From Aculops lycopersici (taxonomy: Eukaryota > Arthropoda > Arachnida > Trombidiformes > Eriophyidae): a stretch of 64,000 bases of DNA. The translations under genes and the position numbers were made by a program. Location: positions 7,027,204 through 7,091,203 of the forward strand of contig WNKI01000001.1 of the NCBI GenBank assembly GCA_015350385.1, read 5' to 3'. Shown one piece after another: positions 17,709 to 27,491 of the stretch (position 1 is the stretch's first letter; each line of letters starts with the position of its first letter). The notes below the pieces were generated by a model that worked only from the letters and a program-made list of their open reading frames with translations, was not told where the DNA came from and did no database searches.

Positions 17709-20700
17709 TTAACGTCGGACTTTCTTGTGAGGTTTTGGCGAGCTACTACTACTGTTATTGGCACTCTGGCTTGTCTTAGTCTTGCTCGTTGAACTATCAC
17801 TCTTCCTCTTGACCGCCTGTTCTTGGACATGATGAAAATTACTCTCAGCTATTAAGTTAGGTCTCTTCTCATCTAATTTACCTGCATAGGCGGTGGCTAG
17901 GGCGTAGAGATCCTGACGGTTGTCCTTCTCATTATTTCGGACATCCTCAATTTTCATTCCAATACCCTTGCCGAAATGTTTGATCGCTGGATAGACATCG
18001 ATAACACTGATCATTACAATTAGGGCATTACGAATTTGGATGTAGTTGCTCGACTCCAAAGCCACCGTGAATGCTCTAGTTAGACGATAGTGCCACTTGT
18101 AGCATATGTCCCGATAGTTGTCATAGGTGATATGTTCTGAATTTTCAATATTAATTATGCTACCAGGGAAGTTTTCACATTGTTCAGTGTAAACTTCAAC
18201 GCTTGAGTGCCAATTGGCTGCAGATTTTAGGATGTTACACAGAAACCTTCCATAATGGCTTGCTTCATTTTCCGTGCAAGCACCAATCATGTAGGTAAGA
18301 TCACATAATAATCTATCAAGACAGATAATTGTAGGATAATTTTCTACTTTCAATTCATGTAAGAAGAGCATAAACCTAGCGCTGTAGATGGCATCATAGG
18401 CAGTCAACATAGACCGAGCAAATGGACAATGTTGAACAAACTGTCGGCTTTCCAGGTATACGTGATCATAGGCGGTTCTATCACAAAATAAGTCGTTCTT
18501 CTCGGATTCCAAATAGATCTTGATGTACTTCGTGTGCTCTATTTGATCGGCTTGTTCTTGTTTTAGTTTTTGGATTATATTATTACAACGTTCGCGTTCT
18601 TTCTTGCGCTTTGTGTCATTATCAATGGACTTGCCCAAATCATTCAAGTAAGTTTTCAACTTTTGTATTTCACGCTCATAGCTGTTGAGGGGCACCTCTA
18701 TATCACTCATTGATAATGTCCAAAATATCACAAATAGTTTTGCATTTAGATTATTTGTCTTATATTTCTCAATCAAACTTTGTTTTACATCTGCAGCTAT
18801 AGGATCAATAACAGACTTGGCAGCCTCAACAAACTTGATGTTAAGAGTCTGCATACTAAGCTCTGGTTGCTCGCCCTCCTCTTCAACTGGAATTGTTTTA
18901 GCTGCTTCCTCTTTCAGCTGATTGAATTTGGTCTTGATTCGATGGAAAACCATTGGCCTCGCCAGGAAGAAAGCTGAATCTGGATCTAGCTTATAGGTGG
19001 TGAGAAGCTCCACGAGAGGTGGTAAAAATCTTATATAGTCTTCAATGTTTAATGCCATTGTCAAGAATACTCCATACTGAACTAGTGTTTCCTGGCATTG
19101 ATCGTATAACTTCCCTACAAGCTTTAGAGGCGTCGCTTCATCGTGTTGATTGAAGAATAAGCTATCCCTTAATTGCGCCATGGATATACATAATGGCATG
19201 GCAAGTTTAGATTCAACTAGAGCGTCTTTAAGTCTTGCCGACGGCTTCTTGGTATTCTTTGCTTGATTGAAGTAGGCACCCTCCGTCCTGAGCACATCAC
19301 CTCCCATCAGGGCTTCGACCCTTTCATCTGTGATATCCTGAGTTGTTTCGATACCTGTTAACTTTTGAATGAGATCAGTCAATAGGACCAAGTCTAGGCT
19401 ATTACCTGACTTGAGCTGATAAGCTATATATTCTAAGAAACTTGAAAATTCGACCTTGTACCTCAGTATGATATTTGCCGAGAAGTTTGATAAATTAGTT
19501 AGCCAGGGAGCTAGAGCCATTCCGTCAAATGATTTCTTGTTCTTGTGAGGGTCCGATAAACATTCTATAATGCAGTAAATAAGTACATCTAATGCTAATG
19601 GTGTTAAAAATCTGAATGAGTCCACGACTAGCCCAATAAGGTTGTCGTAAGATTGGATTTGAAGCAATACATAATTCAAAACTATCACAGGGTTAGAATA
19701 GCATAATTTTCCCATCTGACGCCCGGTAAATCTAAGTAAGTCCTTACTAAGTCTCTTCATGTGATGTTTGGCACGAAGTAGAACTTGGCCTCTATTCTTC
19801 AACATAATAGGGTTTGTACCTTCATCCTTCCAATTGTGATACAACTTATACCTGATATGATATTTGAAATTCTTGAGCAATGACCATAACTCGCGAGCTA
19901 AGCTTGTGTTACTACCTGAAAGTGACACGGAGGGTAAAACTGAATCGTTTAATACATCTAAAATTTGATAATATAATGGATTGGACTCCAAGTCGGTGGT
20001 TGACGTGTGATTTGTAGAGTTTGAGTTTGTTTGACCGTTAGATAGTAAGGAATATTTTAATATTCTTATGACCTTATGTAATAACAGTGTGTCAACACTT
20101 AGGAATGGACCCAAAGCGGTAAGCATGGGGAACAGGCGCTTGGGCAACTCCGAAATTGTTCTAATTTGTTTTGGTCCATATCTTCTCTCTGATATTGGTC
20201 TTATTCTTGAGTTCAATTGTTTGTTCAGGGCGCATTCCCTGTAGAGTGGGTTGATGAGATAATTGATGAGATCACAAGCGGATGCAGCAACTCTGTGGTG
20301 AGAGAAGCAAAAATATTCGGGTAATTTCTTAGCTAACATGAGAGCTTGGTCCCAATCGCCAATATCTATGAGGTGGCCACATATTTGTACTTTTTGATTA
20401 TCTATCTCTAAAACGACTCGGTCTTCATTGGACAGACTTTCAAACACCGACTTCTGAGGTGGCTTCTCGCCATCACCTATGACAGCCATAGCATATTTCT
20501 TGGATATAATTTTAGCCTCATCAACCAACTTCTTGTGGTAGTCTAAAATCTTTGCATCATGAGGCACCAGATATGGCCAGATATCCTCTATATCGAGCAA
20601 CTCTTTTTGAATTAATATTGCAACTAACCGGTAAAAGGTTTTTGCTAATTCTTCAGGTTTCTCTCTTTGTGCATAAAAGTTGAGTTTCAATGCAATCAGT

Positions 20701-21368
20701 TGGGTGATCTTTTCTCGGCTATTGTAAAAGTCATTTATAAAGTCAACATAAACATCAGACTCGTCCCTAATGGCATTATACTCAAACACTTCGAGTAACA
20801 GGTCCAAAACCCTATTTGGGTCAACAGAATAAGCGCCTATTATGGATGTGATGGTTTCGAGGACGTTTTCTTTGTTGTCAGGCTTCAATCTAGCGAATTC
20901 GGTGATTATCTTGGCGTAGCCTTCATTTTCTTCACGAAATAAATTATACTTCTTCTGCTTAAAGTATAATCTAGTTCTCAATCTATTATAACTAGTTGTG
21001 GGTATCTTCTTGTCCCTAACGAAACCCAGCTGGGCCAGAGTGTCAAACTCAAACCTTTCGTATAGTATAACATCTGAGATGACTTCATTTTTGACAAGTG
21101 ATCGCAAAAAGTTGACATATAATTCACGTTGCTCCTTTCGTCTCGCAATGCTTGTTTCAATTTCGCATTGAAATAGAACATCTACCAAGGCATTCACGAT
21201 CTCTCGCTTGTGTTTATCATGCGCTAGTTTTAGAATTGATTTTAGACTTTGTATAGCCAATTCTTGAGTTTGAACGCCACTAATTACCTCCTGAACCATA
21301 AGATAGAGTCCATGCTGATTGCGTGGAGATCTAATGGTCAGAGGCGGCGATTTGGAGGCTGCTGCCAT
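17709..21368 (-). CDS. THOC2: THO complex subunit 2 (THOC2), about 1219 aa
   Basis: The scaffold subunit of the nuclear THO/TREX complex, which couples transcription to mRNA export. Characteristic segments occur in order: [20 protein letters not shown] (family [20 protein letters not shown]), then [28 protein letters not shown], and in the C-terminal half [19 protein letters not shown] and [14 protein letters not shown]. The end is basic and Ser-rich (KPHKKVRR), like other THOC2 tails, but shorter than in human (1593 aa). The open frame runs up to 21533 only by using a GTG; the first ATG in frame is at 21368 (MAAASKS). A GTAAAA-type donor near 21510 leaves room for a short 5' exon. No internal introns are needed. 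Confidence 0.93.
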   Translation of the reverse strand: [1219 protein letters not shown]

Positions 21369-21850
21369 CGTTCGCTTGCCAATAGTGATGACGATGACAG
21401 CAACAACAATATGCTTACAATACACAATTTGAGGGATAAGACTGTATTTGTAGTGGCAGAATGGGTCTAATAAGGTTTTGATGGATGATAATATCACCTC
21501 GAATTTTACCTGATTTATTTTTCTCCCGCTCACGCCACTAGCATGCGTTTGGCACCGACAGCTCGTGCATCATGCACCACGGTCGCACGCCTATCCGCCA
21601 GAGTGCAGCACTTTCGGTTGTTATTTGGAGTTGCAAGAGTACAGGATTTCCCATAGTAAATTAGCATTGCGCTCGATGGGCGCTCAGCGCGCGTCGCGCA
21701 CTCGTTCAAATCATCTACGATAGTTTGTACTTGTTTGTTGACGCTTTTAATTTTCGTAAATAAATAACTCTTTCTTCTGATTGGCTTTTTTAACTTTCAC
21801 TATTACATCGACTTACCATTCGATCTTGACTTTTTATTCGATCTATAAAC
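21369..21850. promoter_or_regulatory. Bidirectional promoter (THOC2 / STRAD)
   Basis: These 482 bases separate two head-to-head genes. The centre (about 21540-21710) is CpG-rich (GCGCGCGTCGCGC), while both edges are AT-rich. There is no clear TATA box, consistent with broadly expressed genes sharing one promoter region. Confidence 0.55.
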
Positions 21851-22831
21851 ATGCCTATTAAACCATCCTACTATAAACAAATCAAGCGCTTGGATAGCGA
21901 TAATTTTGTTGCCTGTGATAGATTAACAGAGACGAATTTCTATGCCATAAAAGTTTTCCATTTGGATAATATTGACGAAATTGATTTCAAGCTATTGACA
22001 CATGAAATACAAATTTGCAATCAACTTAAACACCCGAATATTTTGCAATATTTGCATAATTTTACCCACAAAGATCAACTTTGGTTCGTGGCGCCCTATT
22101 GTTCCTACACATCGGCAGATCGTATTTCAAAACCCTATGGATTAAATGAATTAGCTGTGGCCTTTATAATTAGGGACACCCTAAGAGCTTTGGAATATTT
22201 ACACCAACATGGCCTTATACACCGCTCAATAAGAGCCTCCCATTTGTTGATAGATGCATCTGGTCGGACTCTTGTAACAGGACTAAAGTATTCATTAAGT
22301 TGCGTAACCGATGGTAAGAGGCAGCCATTTATGCATCAGTATCCACTGAAGGCTAGGCCAAACATAAATTGGTTTTCACCTGAGATATTGGAACAGAACC
22401 TCTTCGGTTACAATCACAAATCAGACATATACTCACTGGGAATAACATGTTGCGAACTTGCAAACGGAGTTGTACCCTTTAGCGACTTGCAACCAACGGA
22501 GATGCTATTAGACAAACTAACAGGCAATGTACCACGCTTATTAGATTCCACTTGCCAGGAGTTGGTAAGCTTAAAGCCAAATGAAATGAACCCCGAGGAT
22601 AGAGATAAGTATTTTGTCTTTCGAGGGCGCCAATTCAGCAACTCCTTCCACACTTTCACTTCAAGTTTGTGTCTCAATTTTGATCCGCAGAAGCGACCCG
22701 AGGCAAGCAAGTTGTTGCATCACAATTTCATAAAACAATTGAAACGATCACCAGCAACAAGTTTGTTAGATTTCCTCGATCCCCCCAGTAACATGACGAC
22801 GACTGTTGATCTCATGAATATTAATAAATAA
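21851..22831 (+). CDS. STRAD: STE20-related adaptor pseudokinase (STRAD), 326 aa
   Basis: The pseudokinase that, with MO25, activates the LKB1 tumour-suppressor kinase. It has a kinase fold with inactive motifs: the AIK lysine is kept (NFYAIKVFHLD, near residue 35), HRD is HRS (GLIHRSIRASHLLID, family GYIHRSVKASHIL), and DFG is GLK (TGLKYSLS). Strong STRAD signatures follow: NWFSPEILEQNLFGYNHKSDIYSLGITCCELANG, split here across residues 171-206, and PTEMLLDKLTGNVPRLLD. The C terminus (TVDLMNINK) lacks the WEF tripeptide through which vertebrate STRAD binds MO25. AATAAA copies overlap and follow the stop. Shorter than human STRADA; intronless. Confidence 0.93.
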   Translation: MPIKPSYYKQIKRLDSDNFVACDRLTETNFYAIKVFHLDNIDEIDFKLLTHEIQICNQLKHPNILQYLHNFTHKDQLWFVAPYCSYTSADRISKPYGLNELAVAFIIRDTLRALEYLHQHGLIHRSIRASHLLIDASGRTLVTGLKYSLSCVTDGKRQPFMHQYPLKARPNINWFSPEILEQNLFGYNHKSDIYSLGITCCELANGVVPFSDLQPTEMLLDKLTGNVPRLLDSTCQELVSLKPNEMNPEDRDKYFVFRGRQFSNSFHTFTSSLCLNFDPQKRPEASKLLHHNFIKQLKRSPATSLLDFLDPPSNMTTTVDLMNINK

Positions 22832-23464
22832 ATAATGGATTTCGATGATGATAATCGGATCTAGTTGATTGTAGACTTGATTGACGCTGATTAATGATGT
22901 TGTTGTCTGTCTTTTCATTTTGAGTTTCATTCTCACTCCATGATATCGCATAACATAACGACATAATTGATTGTTGTTCAGCTTCAGCATTGGAATTCAA
23001 GTGACATTGATGTTACCTAGTGATGTCATTTCCAGGGGAACAGTAGCGTTGCTGTTTCAATCTCAGCCAGCCATAAAATTGAATCAGATACATGGGAGGG
23101 TTGTTGCAGTCGCTGTGGTTTGCGACAACTTGTTGTTGCAGCCACCATTGATGAGGATATCATTGCGACGCTTGTGTCACGCTGCAGTGATTACAGATGC
23201 TCTTTGAAACAAAAGGCGCCGGCATGTAAATTGGCAGCATGATCAACAACCTGTTGTGTCTGGCTGGGTGGCTGTTCGCTTGCGAAGCCTCTCGAAGGCA
23301 CTGGTTGCTCCGTTGTCTCTCTGGTAACTTTGTGACTTAACATGTAGTCGCCGCATAATATAGTGCGTTCGGATGCTCCGCGACCACAGTCTAACTCTCA
23401 CGTGCCTTGTTCCGTTCAGTTCTCGTGGTTTCTGGTCGCTTCAGTTAGTTGACAATCGATCGAC
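22832..23464. other. Intergenic region upstream of the Gln-rich secreted gene
   Basis: No gene is recognised. Bases 22832-22990 follow the STRAD poly(A) signals. The rest is upstream sequence of the TATA-driven gene. Short frames here lack domains. Confidence 0.5.
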
Positions 23465-23500
23465 TATATAAATGGACGCGTGCTCTCAGATGTATCAGTC
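23465..23500 (+). promoter_or_regulatory. TATA box and initiator of the Gln-rich secreted gene
   Basis: TATATAAAT at 23465-23473 and TCAGTC at 23495-23500. The A of the initiator (23497) lies 32 bases from the first T of the TATA box, the standard arthropod spacing. The predicted 5' UTR is about 95 bases to the ATG at 23592. Confidence 0.75.
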
Positions 23501-23591
23501 GAAAGTTGACATATCAAAAATCATTACCTAACTCTCTATCTATTAAAAGTTTGATTCGAATACACTCAACAAAAGCGAAAAGTTTTATATC

Positions 23592-24197
23592 ATGGCCATT
23601 CAATTCAAGCTAGTGATTTTGGTCGGTTGCGTTTGTTTCGCCGCTATAGTCGCTGGCCAATCATCCACACCATCGGCCAACGTTCCCGATGAGCTCCGGT
23701 TGAACCCAAACAATCCAACCGACAATGTCTACCTAGACAGTAACAACCGACAACAGCAGCAGCAACAACAGCATCAGGTGTCTCCAAACGATACCCAAAA
23801 CAAGCAACAACAACAATTCGACAATCAAGTGCCTCGTTTACCATCAACACCCACTTCAACGGAAACTTCAATGGATTCATTTGAAGACAACGAGTCCGAC
23901 GACCAACAACAGCAGCAACATCAACAACAGCCCCAATTCAACGATTCATTCGATCCATTTGGCCTGTTCCAGCCAAGACCACGGCCAAACGGGCCACAGG
24001 ACGGAAGCAACAGACGCCCCTCGCTATTCGACATCATTCGAGGCGGCATGCTAGAGCCATTCACGCGCCACCAGGAAATGATGGACCGGCAGTTCCAGCA
24101 ACTCGAGCGTCAAGCTGGTGAGGGTCAGGAAGTAAGCTACTTTTCGCGAAATGGAGTAAGCTACATGCGCACCTGCACCACCAAGCGAGTCCGCTAA
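23592..24197 (+). CDS. Secreted Gln/Asn/Pro-rich protein of unknown family, 201 aa
   Basis: I do not recognise the family. Residues 1-22 form a signal peptide (FKLVILVGCVCFAAIVAG). The middle is dominated by Gln runs (residues 53-60 and around 104-112) and polar residues. The C-terminal 75 residues are more ordered: NRRPSLFDIIRGGMLEPF, then HQEMMDRQFQQLER, and a tail SYFSRNGVSYMRTCTTKRVR with the only mature cysteine. The tail looks like a conserved module of a secreted arthropod protein, perhaps silk- or saliva-like, but I cannot name it. A strong TATA/Inr promoter and long 3' UTR suggest an abundant tissue-specific transcript. Confidence 0.7.
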   Translation: MAIQFKLVILVGCVCFAAIVAGQSSTPSANVPDELRLNPNNPTDNVYLDSNNRQQQQQQQHQVSPNDTQNKQQQQFDNQVPRLPSTPTSTETSMDSFEDNESDDQQQQQHQQQPQFNDSFDPFGLFQPRPRPNGPQDGSNRRPSLFDIIRGGMLEPFTRHQEMMDRQFQQLERQAGEGQEVSYFSRNGVSYMRTCTTKRVR

Positions 24198-25005
24198 GGT
24201 GTCCTTTGCTTTACCTGGTCAACTTTTCATATCAGTTTCATTAAACATCAGCAATAACAACACCGAGTCGCAATTACATGATCCATTGGTGCGACGAGCA
24301 TAAGTGACACCTGCGGACTGACATACTAAATGACGAATTGATTGGACGGTTGTTGTTCGTTTGGAGGCACATCAACGAATTAAAATAACAGCAAATCCGA
24401 GACAACAGCAGAGCTCAGGCTAAGCAGCACCCACCTGTTGCCTAGAGAGCTCATCGAGGCATTCTCGTCGCCGTGACGCTTGGTGCAGAGAGGATATTTC
24501 AGATTAGACTGAACTTGGTGGCGTCTCCCGACGATGGACATTTACCATTCAGCAGGTGATGGCTATCGAAGGGAGATGGTATTATTTCAACGATAAGTTG
24601 GAGCGGGATGACCAACTTCAACGACCAAAATCTCTCTTGGAGATTTTATTATAACAGCATTCAAATTCAACAGCAGCCAATTCAACCTATCAATTTCAAC
24701 AACTCAACCCGACGGAGAGTCAGTCAATCTAAATATCACCTTTAAGTGCGTTAAAGTGTCCATCATACCAAAAACCTGTTACATGAACCCAATAATGCAA
24801 TAAACCACACAGCATTCTTAATAAGGCGCCAAAAATCACTTAATATTATATCATCAACAAATTTCAATTTTTATTTTCAAAACTTCCATAACTTTACTGG
24901 CAAACTATCTTCCAACTGAACAGATTCTCTTTTTTCGTCTATTTCTATCTCGTTGGGATTCCTTTTCGTTGTCATTGTTGCTGTAATATAATCACAAAAC
25001 TCCAA
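24198..25005. other. Convergent 3' UTRs of the Gln-rich gene and the GPCR
   Basis: No coding sequence is seen. AATAAA at 24799-24804 (plus) fits a roughly 620-base 3' UTR for the upstream gene. TTTATT at 24870-24875 is AATAAA on the minus strand and gives the GPCR a 3' UTR of about 130 bases. The two signals are 65 bases apart. Confidence 0.6.
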
Positions 25006-27455
25006 TCACAAGCATCTGAAGAGAATTTTTCTAAAAGCCTTTCTGAAATCTCTATTAAAAATTGTGTAAATGATTGGATTGATTGCAGAATTACAATAGC
25101 CCATCCAAAAGATGAAAGCCTCCACTTTGGGGTATCCTGTCATATAGTCTCTGCAAGTTGGGCACACGGCTCTAAGGACGTAGAATGTAAAGAATGGCAT
25201 CCAGGAGCAAATGAAGGCGGTCATAATGATACCCAGAATTAAGGTTGCCCTTCGCTCCCTTGCCTTGGCCAACTTCCGCTTGTGTCGCTCATTATCTGAG
25301 GCCAGGTAAGTCTTGCTTGTGGCCTGGCTGCCGCCGCCCTGCGTTGTACCTGCGCTCATGACACTGCGATTGGTCTGACTTCCGCCAGTGCTCGTGCCTC
25401 TCTTGTTTGGCCCGCCGCTAGCTGATCTGGAATTGCCCGTGCTGGTGACCACCTGTAGCTGTTTGCTAGAGCTTGAAGCGCGCGACGAGTCCTCCGGTAG
25501 CAACAGGTTTGAGTCGCTGGTCATGAGTGATTTTCTATTACTGTTGTTGTTGTTGCCGCTGCTTGCCAACTTCATTCCAGCACTCAACTCATCATTCGGG
25601 GCTCTCAATAGCAATACACGGTCATTTGTTGACGTGGTGGTGGTTGTTTTATCTCGATTCAAGTCGCTCCTAGTGTTTGGCCTCGACTCGTTGGATCTCG
25701 AGCCTCGACCCTGACTAGCGGAACCCGAAATGGTTGCAGCGTCGGTGTCAGAGTTAAACTTTGGTTGGGATCTCTGCGATTGTGGTTGTTGTTGGTGGTG
25801 GTTGTGTGCTTGTTGGTTATCACTAGAGGTTTGTTGCTCATAATCGTCCGTTTGTTCACCTGTGATGGTTGAGGCAATATGTTCAACATTATGTTAGAAA
25901 CTTATCCACCAATCATCTGTGGAAAATTTCGGTTAAATTAAATTAAATATCATCAACTTACCTATCATGGTGTCCTGGTGGTAGTCAGTTGAGTGGACAT
26001 TGCTAGTAGTTGCGTAATCGACGCTAGGCTCATAGCTGGTGCCGCTGCTTGGTGCACCTGTGAGTTGAGAGAGGAGTTATGATAGCAGGTGGTTAGTATT
26101 CTCAGCAATTCAATGTTATGGTTTGTTAAAATAAAATGCAAGCATCATCAGGATACTCACTAGACTTATTGCCTGTCGGCGACGCCTGGTTCGCCTTCCT
26201 CTGTTGCTTGGCTGCCGATTTGGCAGTCAGCTGGTTGAGTTTGAGGAAAAAGTTTTGCCTCAAAGCCTTCAGGTTGCGCGTGCCAGCCACCGTAGCGCCA
26301 CCTGTTGCTCCCATCCCAGCGCCACCTGTCGACATTTGTTGGTGTTGATTCGAGGCCAGAGCTAGGAGACCGCCGCTATGCGCCGATAGCGGTGCATTAC
26401 TACCCAATCTATTCAACCTAAAGCCAATTAAACTCTTCTTCCTATCGCCCGGTTGCTGCGGCTTTCGGTGGCTCTCTGTTGCATCCAGTACATCGTGTCC
26501 AATAATTGAACTACTATCCTCGTTGCTACGATACTCAGTTAGCGACAGATTGTCGTCTCCAGTTAGCGATTGGGCCTCGAGATCAATGTTGTTATCATTA
26601 TCATTGTTGTCATTATTATTAATTCCAACATTATTAGCCTTAGTTAGTCTAAACTGTTTGTCATTTGTCGTCGTCGTCGTCGTCATCATGGGCGATCGTG
26701 ATGACGAGGTGATTGTGTGATTGTGAGCATGAGTTGCTTTTGTTTGGCCATCATTTGTCTGCCTGGACTTGGCGCCTGACGACTCGAGATGCTCAGGGCC
26801 ACTTGTGGCAAGCTCGTTGCAACTCAAGCCCTCGAGTTCCTGGCAGTGGGGGCAATTGGAGGCCGAGGTTCCTGAACAGTATTGATCAAGGCCGCAGCTA
26901 ACACTGTATCCATTGCAATCATCGGTAAGCATCTCGTCGTCGACGCAATCGTCAATGTAGTCGTCGTTTATGGTCATGCTTGAGCCGCAATAAGAGGAGG
27001 CACTACGCGTGGTGGTTGTGGTTGCGGTTGTATTCGTTGGCTGGCGCTGGTGTGATTGTTGTCGTTGCTGTTGTTGTTGGCAGGCAACGTTGTTGCATAT
27101 GACAGTTTGTTGCTGACAAGTCTTGTTACTCTGTCCATTGCTATTACCTGAGCCGATTGTAACGTTATTAACAAACTTTTTCTTGTTATTATTATCATTA
27201 TTGTTATTACCTGCGATCATCATAATCGTCCTACCAGCCTGAGCATCAAACATGTCGCTGTCTTCCTCGATGGTCATGAAACAAGTCTCATTGGTGGCTA
27301 GCGCACCGCTTGTTAATTGCTGCTGCTCACTTGCATTTGCCACTTCACCTGAGCGGACCTCATTTATGGACTCGGCCAAATCGGACAACCCACCACTGAC
27401 ATTAGTGGCACGCCTCTCAACTACAATATCAGGCACTCGACTAGAGTTGTCCTTG

Positions 27456-27491
<36 letters not shown>

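Noticed and set aside
21369..21533. N-terminal extension of THOC2 (55 codons)
   Set aside because: It begins at GTG, not ATG. The first in-frame ATG is at 21368, and the extension has no family resemblance.
26126..26160. C-terminal end of the receptor exon-1 open frame up to its TAA
   Set aside because: A GTGAGT donor at 26160 and matching phase-1 acceptors at 26057 and 25859 restore TM6 and TM7. Reading through would lose both helices.
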